A DNA stretch of 27,589 bases from Pseudomonadota bacterium (GTDB lineage Bacteria; Pseudomonadota; Gammaproteobacteria; Xanthomonadales; Xanthomonadaceae). Of this stretch, positions 8,200-15,928 are shown one piece after another. A program made the position numbers and the translations under genes. The stretch spans positions 1 through 27,589 of the forward strand of contig JAEWBY010000093.1 in NCBI GenBank assembly GCA_023390905.1, in the 5' to 3' direction. Numbering within the stretch: the first letter of the stretch is position 1; each line of letters opens with the position of its first letter. Below the pieces are notes generated by a model. That model did no database searches, was not told the DNA's origin, and worked only from the letters and a program-made list of their open reading frames with translations.

Positions 8200-8661
8200 G
8201 GTGATCCTTCGTCAGATGCAGTTCGGTGGCCCTGCAGTGGACGCGGCGGGTGCGCGTATCCACGGTCAGCGCACCGCACGCGAGCACGCTCGCCAGCGCC
8301 TGCGCGGGCCTTCGCAACAATGCGCGCACGCGGGCGCAGAGTTCGTCCAGCGAGCAGGGCTTCACCAGATAGTCATCGGCACCGGCGTCGAGCGCGCGGA
8401 CGCGATCATCGACCTGGTCGCGCGCGGACAGTACCAGGATCGGCGCACGCCCGCGGCGATGGCGAAACCGCTGCAGCACGCTCAGTCCATCCAGCTTCGG
8501 CAACATCAGATCCAGCACGACCGCGTCATATTCATGGGCATCGAGAAAGCCCATCGCGGCGACACCATCGGCGGCATGATCCACCGCATACCCTTCCCGT
8601 GACAGGTGACTGACAGCGCACCCGACAGGGATTGGGAGTCTTCGACCAGCAACAGTTTCAT
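8200..8661 (-). pseudogene. OmpR-type response regulator remnant: frameshifted and missing most of its DNA-binding domain
   Basis: The start at 8661 (MKLLLVEDSQSLSGAL) has a GGGAGA box about 8 bases upstream. The frame breaks near 8600-8615 (one base missing). The second frame carries the rest of a receiver domain: EYDAVVLDLMLPKLDG with the phospho-acceptor Asp, ILVLSARDQVDDRV, and DYLVKPCSLDEL with the conserved Lys. It is followed by the start of an OmpR winged helix (CGALTVDTRTRRV, ATELHLTK). Similarity ends abruptly near 8208; no frame below it shows the recognition helix or wing, and the ORF then runs antisense to the end of comM. So about 65 residues are missing. Its stop would lie near 8000 in a full gene, so a deletion joined it to comM. 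No sensor kinase is adjacent. It lies 28 bases after the reductase, in the same direction. Confidence 0.75.
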
Positions 8662-8689
8662 CCGTGTCTCCCGGTTCCGGCCAAGTCTG

Positions 8690-9951
8690 TCAGCGGAACT
8701 CGAACAGCTCGTTGCGCAGGTGGGCGAACGGAACGCCATGGGCTTCCATCAATGCGTGCACCTTGTGCAGCAGCGCATCCGGTCCGCAGAAGGCGATGCG
8801 TACCGCGACGGCACCGCGGGCGCGGACGATCGTCGCAAAGCAGGCGCGGAACGCCGGCGACTCCGGCCCGCCGGAGATATCGACCAGATTCACGCCACGC
8901 TCCGCCGCCAGCGCATTCAGGTCCACCGTCGCCGGCAGCTCGCGTCCGGGCGTGTGGAGGTAGATGAGCGTGACCTGTTGCAGCCTGTCCGCGGGACCGG
9001 CCTGCAACCATGCGATGAATGGCGTCACGCCCACGCCCCCGGCAATCCAGAGATCGGCGGCCTCGGCCTTCTGCCGGAACCGACCATACGGTGCGTAGAC
9101 ATCGACCATCATGCCGGGCCGGGCGCGGCGCAGCAGCCGGGCCGTGTAATCGCCCAGCGATCGCACGACGAAGCCAATCGCACCGTCACCGCGGCGGCTG
9201 CCCACGATGGTGAACGGATGCGGTCGCGCAGACCCGGTTCGTCGAACGAAAGGAATGCGAATTGCCCGGGCTCGAAATCGACCCGGCCGGCTTCAGGCGC
9301 CAACTCCAGATGCAGTGCCGTGGCACTGGAGGAGAGCGTGGCCACGCGATAGCGGGCATGCGGCGACCATCGCGGGTAGAGCACGAGCCTGTACAGCGCC
9401 GCCAGCGTGCCCAGTCCCGCCAGCACGGCAAGCCAGACGCCGGGCGGGCTGCCCAGCGTGATCGGAGAACGGAAACTCAGCCAGTGCAGGATCGCAATCA
9501 GGAACAGCGGACCGGAAAGCTTGTGCCACCAACGCCAGTGCGAATACGGGATACGACGATTGAGCGCAAGCAGCACGATCACCATCAGCGCCACGAAGCT
9601 GAGCTGGCGCAGCAGACGGATGACCGCGCGCGGCAACGCGATGATCGCGCTGGTCTGCCAGTCATCGAGTTCGGCACTGAACACGAGATGGAACGAGGCC
9701 AGCACCAGCGCCCACACGGCCAGCCACTTGTGCGCCTGATAGACGCGATCCAGTCCGCCCAGCAGCGATTCAATCCATTGCCATCGCGCCGACAGCAGCG
9801 CGGCGACCGCCATCATCGACAACGCGGCCACGCCGCACCCCAGGCTGAGCGCCGCCGTGGTCGGCCAGATCTGGAGCGGAATCGTCATGGCAGTGAGCGC
9901 AAAACTCGCGAGCGCCACCGCGAGCACCAACACGTGTGATTTCAAGCGCAT
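8690..9951 (-). pseudogene. Ferric-reductase-like transmembrane protein with FAD/NAD(P) domain, frameshifted
   Basis: A reconstructed protein of about 420 residues. The N-terminal half has about six membrane segments with the paired histidines that bind heme in ferric-reductase/NADPH-oxidase-like proteins (HKWLAVWALVLASFH and HWRWWHKLSGPLFLIAILHW). The second half is a ferredoxin-NADP reductase module: FEPGQFAFLSF, then HPFTIVGS (FAD binding) and GGVGVTPF (NAD(P) binding), ending FAHLRNELFEF. The frame breaks at about 9222-9230, just before HPFT, where one base is missing; the downstream part is open in another frame to the TGA at 8690-8692. The start ATG at 9951 has an AGGAG box 8-9 bases before it. 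Likely role: electron transfer from cytosolic NAD(P)H across the membrane to ferric iron or another acceptor. It is probably an operon with the broken response regulator. Confidence 0.82.
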
Positions 9952-10086
9952 AATCGTGCTCCTGCATGACTGCCTTCGAGTGTAGGCACGTCATTCCAGG
10001 TGCGACGGAGTGCAAATCGTTGTGCGAATCGCCTGCGCGACCATTCCCGTCAAGCACGATGCGCGGAATCTCGCAGCACGTTGGCG

Positions 10087-10116
10087 GTGGACTGCGCCCG
10101 CGAGGACGCAGTCCAC
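10087..10116. terminator. Strong hairpin after aceA
   Basis: Perfect 10-bp arms GTGGACTGCG (10087-10096) and CGCAGTCCAC (10107-10116) with a 10-base loop, starting 9 bases past the aceA stop. No T tract follows on the minus strand, so it may be a terminator or an mRNA 3'-end stabiliser. Confidence 0.5.
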
Positions 10117-10124
10117 TTGCGCGC

Positions 10125-11414
10125 TCACGCGGCCTGGTGCGTGAACTGCTCTTCCTCGGTCGATCCCTTCAGCGCCGTGGTCGATGACTGGCCCTGCTGG
10201 ATGGCCTGGGTCACCGCGTCGAAATAGCCGGTCCCCACTTCGCGCTGGTGCTTGACCGCGGTGAAGCCGCGATCGGCCGCCGCGAATTCGGCTTCCTGCA
10301 TTTCGACGAACGCACTCATCTGCCGGCGCGCGTAACCGTGCGCCAGATTGAACATGCCGTAGTTCAGCGAATGGAAGCCGGCCAGCGTGATGAACTGGAA
10401 CCTGTAGCCATAGCGGGCGATTTCCTTCTGGAAATTGGCGATGGTCGCGTCGTCCAGGTTCTTCTTCCAGTTGAAGCTGGGCGAGCAGTTGTAGGCCAGC
10501 AGCTTGCCCGGAAACTTCGCATGGATGGCTTCGGCGAACCTGCGCGCGAATTCCAGATCCGGCTTGCCGGTTTCGCACCAGATCAGATCCGCGTAGGGCG
10601 CATAGGCCAGGCCGCGACTGATCGCCTGATCCAGTCCATTGCGCGTCTTGTAGAACCCTTCGACGGTGCGCTCACCGGTGGTGAACGGCTGATCATTGGC
10701 ATCGATGTCGCTGGTCAGCAGATCCGCGGCTTCTGCGTCCGTGCGCGCGATCAGCAGCGTCGGCACGCCCATCACGTCGGCGGCCAGGCGCGCGGCGTTC
10801 AACTTCTCGATGGCTTCGCGGGTGGGCACGAGCACCTTGCCGCCCATGTGCCCGCACTTCTTCACGCTGGCGAGTTGATCCTCGAAATGCACGCCCGCTG
10901 CGCCCGCCTCGATCATCGCCTTCATCAGTTCGAATGCATTGAGCACGCCGCCGAATCCGGCCTCGGCGTCGGCCACGATGGGCTGCAGGAAATCGATGCT
11001 GTCATCGCCTTCGGCATGGTGCAGCTGATCGGCGCGCAGCAGCGTGTTGTTGATGCGCTTGACCACGGCGGGCACCGAGTCGGCCGGGTACAGCGATTGA
11101 TCCGGATACATCTGACCGGCCAGGTTGGCATCGGCCGCCACCTGCCAGCCGGACAGGTAGATCGCCTTGAGACCGGCCTTGACCTGCTGCATCGCCTGGT
11201 TGCCGGTCAGCGCGCCGAGCGCATTGATGAAGTCTTCTTCGTGCAGGTACTTCCAGAGTTTTTCGGCGCCGATGCGCGCGATCGAATGCTCGACGGCGAT
11301 CGTGCCGCGCAGGCGCACCACGTCCTGCGCGGTGTAGTTGCGGGTGATGCCCGTCCAGCGCGGGTTGGTCTCCCAGTCGTTCTGGATGTCCTGGGCGGTC
11401 GGCAACGTGTTCAT
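10125..11414 (-). CDS. aceA: Isocitrate lyase
   Basis: A 429-residue isocitrate lyase, which splits isocitrate into glyoxylate and succinate, the first step of the glyoxylate shunt for growth on acetate and fatty acids. The catalytic signature KKCGHMGGK (Cys187) is intact. Other family blocks are LSGWQVAADAN, PIVADAEAGFGG, GVHFEDQ, ARTDAEAADL and YNCSPSFNWKK. Length fits the proteobacterial ICL type. The ATG at 11414 has an AAGGAG box 7 bases upstream. It follows aceB by 28 bases on the same strand, so the two form an aceBA operon. The C-terminal tail (LKGSTEEEQF) is the usual one. No aceK kinase/phosphatase gene follows. Confidence 0.97.
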   Translation of the reverse strand: MNTLPTAQDIQNDWETNPRWTGITRNYTAQDVVRLRGTIAVEHSIARIGAEKLWKYLHEEDFINALGALTGNQAMQQVKAGLKAIYLSGWQVAADANLAGQMYPDQSLYPADSVPAVVKRINNTLLRADQLHHAEGDDSIDFLQPIVADAEAGFGGVLNAFELMKAMIEAGAAGVHFEDQLASVKKCGHMGGKVLVPTREAIEKLNAARLAADVMGVPTLLIARTDAEAADLLTSDIDANDQPFTTGERTVEGFYKTRNGLDQAISRGLAYAPYADLIWCETGKPDLEFARRFAEAIHAKFPGKLLAYNCSPSFNWKKNLDDATIANFQKEIARYGYRFQFITLAGFHSLNYGMFNLAHGYARRQMSAFVEMQEAEFAAADRGFTAVKHQREVGTGYFDAVTQAIQQGQSSTTALKGSTEEEQFTHQAA

Positions 11415-11442
11415 GCGGGTACTCCTTGAGGAAACGACGGAT

Positions 11443-13074
11443 TCAGTCGATGCGCGCGTAGGCGGGAAGGGTCAGGAATTCGGCCAGCTCATCGGCCCGG
11501 CTCAGTTCATCGAGCAGGGCGATGGCTTCGCCGACGTGCTCGCCGCCGGGCAACCGCGCCGGGTCGCCCAGTCGCGCCGGCAGGGCGCGCAGCGTCGCGT
11601 CGAACAACGCGAAGTCGATTGCAGTGCCGTCGGCCAGATGCAGGCCGGGCGTGTGCAGCCATTGCCAGATCTGCGTGCGCGAAATCTCGGCGGTGGCCGC
11701 GTCCTCCATCAGCCAATGGATCGGCACGCAGCCGTTGCCGCCAAGCCACGCGGCCAGATAGCGCACGCAGACCTCGACATTGGCTTCAAAGCCCGCGCGG
11801 GTGATGGTGCCTTCGCTCGGGCGGATCAGATCGTCCCGCGTGACCTGCACGTCGGCGCGCAACACCTCATGCTGGTTCGGCGCGGGCATGTGTTCGTCGA
11901 AGATGGCCCGGGCGATCGGGATCAATGCCGGATGCGCCACCCACGTGCCGTCATGGCCGGCGGTCACTTCGCGCAGCTTGTCCGCGCGCACGCGCGCCAT
12001 CGCCTGCTCGTTGGCCGCATCGTCGTTGCTGATCGGAATCTGCGCCGCCATCCCGCCCATCGCATGCGCACCGCGACGGTGGCAGGTCTGGATCAGCAGT
12101 TCCGAATAGGCCTTGAGGAAGGGCTGCGTCATCGTCACCTGACTGCGTTCGGGCAGCACGCGATCGCGATGGCGGCGGAACGTTTTCAGGTAGGAAAAGA
12201 TGTAGTCCCAGCGGCCGCAATTGAGGCCGACGATGCGCTCGCGCAGCGCATGGAGGATTTCGTCCATCTCGAACACGGCCGGCAGCGTTTCGATCAGCAC
12301 GGTCACCTTCATCTGGCCCTGCGGCAGGCCGAGCGCGGCTTCCACATGCGAGAGCGCGGTCTGCCACAGCGCAGCTTCTTCCATGCTCTGCAACTTGGGC
12401 AGGTAGAAGTACGGGCCGCGATCGCGCGCGGCCAGCGCGTGCGCGTTGTGGAACGCGAACACCGCCAGATCGAACAGGCCGCCGGCGATTGGCTGGCCAT
12501 CGACCAGCACGTGTTTCTCGTCCAGGTGCCAGCCACGCGGGCGCACCAGAAGCACCGCCTGCTCGTCCTGCGGTTTTAATGCGTAGTGCTTGCCGTTCGC
12601 GGCGGTGAACGCCAGCTCTCCGCGCACGGCGGCGGCCAGTGCGCGCTGGCCGACGAGCAGGTTGTCCCAAGTCGGCGAAGTCGAGTCCTCGAAGTCGGCC
12701 ATGTAGACCCGCGCGCCGGAGTTGAGCGCGTTGACGACCATCTTCGGATCCACCGGGCCGGTGATCTCCACGCGGCGATCGCGCAAGGCGGCCGGCAGCG
12801 GCGCGACCTTCCAGTCGCCCTCGCGGATGGCGCGTGTATCGGTGCGGAAATCCGGCAGCGCGCCCTGATCGAACTCGGCCTGCCGTTGGCGACGCGCGGC
12901 GAGCCGGGCTTGGCGCTCGGGCTCGACCGCGCGGTGCAGAGAGACCAGCAGCGCCAGTGCCCCCGGCGGCAGCAGTTCGGCCTGGCCCTGCCGGGAGGCG
13001 GTGAGGCTGATGCCCGGGGTAGGCCGGGTTCCCGGCGGGCTCTCGGGCGGACGGGTGGCGATGGCTGCGGACAT
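11443..13074 (-). CDS. aceB: Malate synthase A
   Basis: A 543-residue malate synthase of the A type (short form, not the 720-residue G type). It condenses glyoxylate with acetyl-CoA to malate. The family signature GLNCGRWDYIF begins at residue 283; other blocks are VYMADFEDSTSPTW, LPKLQSMEEAALW, GGMAAQIPI and HDGTWVAHP. I chose the ATG at 13074 (MSAAIATRPPES) because an AAGGAGG box lies six bases before it; the longer frame upstream would place that box inside the coding region. The first gene of aceBA, it is divergent from a LysR regulator with a palindromic site in the 105-base gap. The N-terminal extension is rich in Pro and Arg. Confidence 0.96.
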   Translation of the reverse strand: MSAAIATRPPESPPGTRPTPGISLTASRQGQAELLPPGALALLVSLHRAVEPERQARLAARRQRQAEFDQGALPDFRTDTRAIREGDWKVAPLPAALRDRRVEITGPVDPKMVVNALNSGARVYMADFEDSTSPTWDNLLVGQRALAAAVRGELAFTAANGKHYALKPQDEQAVLLVRPRGWHLDEKHVLVDGQPIAGGLFDLAVFAFHNAHALAARDRGPYFYLPKLQSMEEAALWQTALSHVEAALGLPQGQMKVTVLIETLPAVFEMDEILHALRERIVGLNCGRWDYIFSYLKTFRRHRDRVLPERSQVTMTQPFLKAYSELLIQTCHRRGAHAMGGMAAQIPISNDDAANEQAMARVRADKLREVTAGHDGTWVAHPALIPIARAIFDEHMPAPNQHEVLRADVQVTRDDLIRPSEGTITRAGFEANVEVCVRYLAAWLGGNGCVPIHWLMEDAATAEISRTQIWQWLHTPGLHLADGTAIDFALFDATLRALPARLGDPARLPGGEHVGEAIALLDELSRADELAEFLTLPAYARID

Positions 13075-13123
13075 GGCGGTCCTCCTTGTCATGTGAGGAC
13101 AACCTGCTCCCGCCGCCATGTAT

Positions 13124-13144
13124 TTGACAAAACAGTTTTGTCAA
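13124..13144. promoter_or_regulatory. Perfect palindrome in the aceB/LysR divergent promoter, probable operator
   Basis: Arms TTGACAAAA (13124-13132) and TTTTGTCAA (13136-13144) around CAG. Each arm begins with TTGACA, a consensus -35 box, reading outward in both directions. It lies 50 bases before the aceB start and 35 before the LysR start. This fits an operator bound by the LysR dimer that overlaps both promoters. Candidate -10 boxes are weaker (TTTAAT at 13149-13154 for the plus strand; TACATG on the minus strand at 13122-13117). The operator role is inferred from symmetry and position. Confidence 0.7.
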
Positions 13145-13179
13145 TGCTTTTAATAAGAACAACTTATATTGATCCGCAG

Positions 13180-14148
13180 ATGCCTCCGAAAGCCGCGCCC
13201 ACACTGCGTTTCGCCTACAAGTCGGATCGGCTGAAACCGCTGCGCGCGTTCTGTCAGACGGTGCGGCTGGGTTCGGTTTCCAGGGCGGCCGAGGCCCTGT
13301 TCGTCAGCCAGCCGGCTATCACCCTGCAGTTGCAGGCGCTGGAACGCGAGGTGGGCGTGCGCCTTTTCGAGCGCAGCGGTCGCCGGCTCACGCCGAGCCG
13401 CGAAGGCCAGTTGCTGTTCGAACTGGCGCAGCCGCTGGTCGAGGGGCTGGACGGGCTGGACGCCACGTTCAAGGACAAGCTCGCCGGGCTGGACGCGGGC
13501 GAGCTGAACATCGCCGCCAACAGTTCGACCATCCTGTACCTGCTGCCGCGCATCGTGGAGAACTTCCGCGCCCAGCACCCCGACGTGCGGCTGACGCTGC
13601 ACAACGCGATCACCGCCGACGGCACGGATCTGCTGCGCGCCGATGCGGTGGACCTGGCGGTGGGTTCGATGATGGACGTGCCGGCCGACCTCAGCTACGC
13701 ACCGATCTATCGCTTCGAACCGCTGCTGATCACGCCACCGGATCATCCACTGGCCCGGAAGCCGAAGCTCGAACTGTCCGACATCTCGCCGCACGGATTG
13801 ATTCTTCCACCCAAGCGACAGATCACCTATCGCCTGATCGATCTGGTGTTCCAGCAGAACCGCGTGCCGTATACGGTCGCGCTGGAAGTCGGCGGCTGGG
13901 AAGTGATCAAGCAATACGTCGCGATGGGCATGGGCATTTCGATCGTCAGTTCGATCTGCCTGAGCGAGGCCGACCGTGGCCGACTGGCGACACGATCGCT
14001 CAGCCAGTGGTTCCCCTCGCGCAGCTACGGCGTGATCGTGCGCAAGGGCAAGTACCTCTCACCGCAGGCCCGCGCGTTTGTCGAACTGATCCAGCCGGAT
14101 CTGTTCGTGCGCCGCGACTATGACGACAGCGGGCATTCGGAGCGATGA
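13180..14148 (+). CDS. LysR-family transcriptional regulator (CysB-like), probable aceBA regulator
   Basis: A 322-residue LysR regulator. The winged helix-turn-helix is at about residues 20-80: LRAFCQTVRLGSVSRAAEALFVSQPAITLQLQALEREVGV, then LFERSGRRLTPSREG. The effector domain starts with GELNIAANSSTILYLLPRIV and has the CysB-type EVGGWEVIKQYVAMGMGISIV near its end. I start at ATG 13180 because it leads directly into the conserved N-terminus; an in-phase ATG at 13144 lies inside the palindrome. No Shine-Dalgarno is clear. Divergent position next to aceB points to control of the glyoxylate shunt, and LysR proteins usually repress their own gene. The effector is unknown. Confidence 0.9.
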   Translation: MPPKAAPTLRFAYKSDRLKPLRAFCQTVRLGSVSRAAEALFVSQPAITLQLQALEREVGVRLFERSGRRLTPSREGQLLFELAQPLVEGLDGLDATFKDKLAGLDAGELNIAANSSTILYLLPRIVENFRAQHPDVRLTLHNAITADGTDLLRADAVDLAVGSMMDVPADLSYAPIYRFEPLLITPPDHPLARKPKLELSDISPHGLILPPKRQITYRLIDLVFQQNRVPYTVALEVGGWEVIKQYVAMGMGISIVSSICLSEADRGRLATRSLSQWFPSRSYGVIVRKGKYLSPQARAFVELIQPDLFVRRDYDDSGHSER

Positions 14149-14180
14149 AAGTCTCATCGCTGCTGAGCGCTTGAGCGTGT

Positions 14181-14210
14181 GGCTCCCCTGACGCATGCGA
14201 CGCGGGAGCC
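14181..14210 (+). terminator. Hairpin after the LysR gene
   Basis: Arms GGCTCCC (14181-14187) and GGGAGCC (14204-14210) with an inner CGCATGCG palindrome in the loop, 33 bases past the stop. The following bases (TCGTTGGG) are not a real T tract, so this is a moderate terminator prediction. Confidence 0.45.
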
Positions 14211-14271
14211 TCGTTGGGCCATGCGAGGCAACTGCGATACTCATGCATCTCCGCACCCATAGAGCAATCGC

Positions 14272-14616
14272 ATGACCACCCAGCACCATCGCATCGACTA
14301 CCTCGAATTCAACGTCAGCTCCATCGCGGCCGCCAGGCAGTTCTATGGCGATGCGTTCGGGTGGACGTTCCAGGAATACGGGCCGGACTACTGCGAGTTC
14401 CGCGATGGAAGATTGACCGGTGGGTTCGCGCATGGGCCGGTGACAACCGGCGGCGCGCTGGTGGTGCTTTATTCGGAGGATCTGGAGGCTTCGCTGGCGG
14501 CGGTGGAGTCGGCGGGCGGCGTGATCAGCAAGCCGATCTTTTCATTTCCCGGAGGACGGCGCTTTCATTTCCGCGACCATGATGGATATGAGCTGGCGGT
14601 GTGGTCGGGAGGTTGA
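14272..14616 (+). CDS. VOC-family (glyoxalase/bleomycin-resistance fold) protein
   Basis: A 114-residue single-domain VOC protein. It shows the beta-alpha-beta-beta-beta pattern: RIDYLEFNVSSIAAARQFYGDAFGWTFQEYG, then YCEFRDG and GGALVVLYSEDLEASLAAVESAGGVI, and the end FPGGRRFHFRDHDGYELAVW. Likely metal-site residues are an N-terminal residue near Asp/Glu in IDYLEF, His of RFHFRDHDG and Glu of GYELAVW, but one position usually held by His looks different, so metal binding is uncertain. Single-domain VOC proteins pair up to form an active site and have varied functions. The substrate cannot be told. It stands alone between the LysR gene and a REP-like element, with no strong ribosome-binding site before the ATG. 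Confidence 0.85.
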   Translation: MTTQHHRIDYLEFNVSSIAAARQFYGDAFGWTFQEYGPDYCEFRDGRLTGGFAHGPVTTGGALVVLYSEDLEASLAAVESAGGVISKPIFSFPGGRRFHFRDHDGYELAVWSGG

Positions 14617-14710
14617 CGCGTAGACCTGCGACAGGGGCATCTCCTCACGCGTCGTCGCGTTCGAAGCCATCATGTGTGCTGGGCATTCAGCGTCGATGCA
14701 CGGCGGCCTC

Positions 14711-14740
14711 GCAGGAGCGCGGGGCTGAAGCCCCTACTGC
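14711..14740 (-). repeat. GTAG-type REP-like palindrome
   Basis: On the minus strand the order is GTAG then a hairpin GGGGCTTCAGCCCC (14734-14721), followed by GCGCTCCTGC. A palindrome headed by GTAG is the hallmark of the SMAG/REP repeats of Stenotrophomonas and relatives. It lies in the 253-base non-coding stretch between the VOC gene and the asparaginase gene. Only one unit is seen, so no paired element is confirmed. Confidence 0.6.
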
Positions 14741-14797
14741 AACGCCGTCTCTGCCTGCACACAGCACGGGCCCACCACGCGTCGGAACTTTCACCAT

Positions 14798-14828
14798 GAA
14801 GAAGCCCACCCATGCGGTGGGCTTCTTC
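14798..14828. terminator. Terminator after the isoaspartyl peptidase gene
   Basis: Perfect 13-bp arms GAAGAAGCCCACC (14798-14810) and GGTGGGCTTCTTC (14816-14828) with a 5-base loop, 42 bases past the asparaginase stop on the minus strand. A-rich and T-rich ends make it usable in both directions. Confidence 0.8.
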
Positions 14829-14869
14829 GTCCGCGTGCGGCGCCGGTCACGCCGCCATCATTCAACGCA

Positions 14870-15901
14870 TCACTTGGGCATCGGCAACGGGTCGTCGGCG
14901 AAGATCGCCACGTGCGGAATGCCATCGGCGCCAATCCAGCCGCGGTACATGCCTTCGGTGTTGAACGGGAAGGCCACGGCGCCTTCGGATGACAATGCGA
15001 TCGCGCCGCCGTCGCCGCCGGCTTTCGGGATCTCGTCGTTGATCACGGCCTTGGCCGCGCTGGCGATGTCCTGTCCGCCGAATCGCACACGCGCGCAGAT
15101 GTTGAACGCCGCGACATCGCGGATGTAGTACTCGCCCCAGCCGGTGCCGGACACCGCGCAGCGTTCGTCGGCATAGGTGCCCGCGCCGATGATCGGCGAG
15201 TCGCCGACGCGACCGTAGCGCTTGTTGGTCATGCCGCCCGTCGAAGTGCCCGCCGCCAGATGGCCCTGCGCATCGAGCGCAAGCGCGCCCACGGTGCCGA
15301 AATGCTTGGCTGTTTCCAGATCCGCATGCGCCTGCCCGGATTGTTCTTCCTTCAGCGCCTTCTGCAATTGCTGCCAGCGTTTTTCGGTGCGGAAGTACGA
15401 GGGATCGATCAGCGTGAGGCCCTGCTCGACCGCGAACGCTTCGGCGCCCTCGCCGACCATCATCACGTGTTTGGATTTATCCATCACCAGCCGCGCGAGC
15501 TGGATCGGATTCTTCACGCGGTGCACGCCGGCCACCGCGCCGGCCTTGCCGGTGGCACCGTCCATGATCGAGGAATCCAGTTCGTTCTTGCCGTCATGAG
15601 TGAACACCGCGCCGCGGCCGGCGTTGAACATCGGCGCGTCCTCGAGCACGGTGATGGTCGCCATCACCGCATCGACGGCCGGTTTGCCGGCTTTCAGCTG
15701 CGCATGACCGGTCCGCAACGCCTCCTCCATCGCCTTGCGCGCGGCCGCGATATCGGCCGGCGAAAGATCCGCGCGCTCGACACCGGCGCCGCCATGGATC
15801 ACCAGCACGGTCTGCGCAGGCGCGGGCTCGGCGGCGTGCGCCAGTGGAGTGATCGCGGACAACAGCAGCGCCAGGCTGCCGGCAAGCGGAGAGATCTTCA
15901 T
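14870..15901 (-). CDS. iaaA: Exported isoaspartyl peptidase / type III L-asparaginase
   Basis: A 343-residue Ntn-hydrolase of the plant-type asparaginase family. It has a signal peptide (KISPLAGSLALLLSAITPLAHA, cut before AEP), so it should act in the periplasm. Family features: IHGGAGV, the DAVMATITVLEDAPMFNAGRGAVF block, MDGATGKAGAVAGV, and the autocleavage site HFGTVGALALD, where Thr203 becomes the N-terminal nucleophile; later GDSPIIGAGTYAD and SGTGWGEYYIR. Such enzymes cleave isoaspartyl dipeptides and L-asparagine, and can hydrolyse beta-Asp-Arg from cyanophycin. The gene lies 27 bases after an exported cyanophycinase on the same strand, an arrangement that fits the two steps of cyanophycin breakdown. 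Known bacterial members are mostly cytosolic or periplasmic; export here is predicted from sequence only. Confidence 0.93.
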   Translation of the reverse strand: MKISPLAGSLALLLSAITPLAHAAEPAPAQTVLVIHGGAGVERADLSPADIAAARKAMEEALRTGHAQLKAGKPAVDAVMATITVLEDAPMFNAGRGAVFTHDGKNELDSSIMDGATGKAGAVAGVHRVKNPIQLARLVMDKSKHVMMVGEGAEAFAVEQGLTLIDPSYFRTEKRWQQLQKALKEEQSGQAHADLETAKHFGTVGALALDAQGHLAAGTSTGGMTNKRYGRVGDSPIIGAGTYADERCAVSGTGWGEYYIRDVAAFNICARVRFGGQDIASAAKAVINDEIPKAGGDGGAIALSSEGAVAFPFNTEGMYRGWIGADGIPHVAIFADDPLPMPK

Positions 15902-15928
15902 GTCGATGGGTTCCGGAAGTTCTGGGAT

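Noticed and set aside
8117..8602. A plus-strand gene in the gap after comM
   Set aside because: It is the antisense of the response-regulator remnant, whose receiver motifs on the minus strand are clear.
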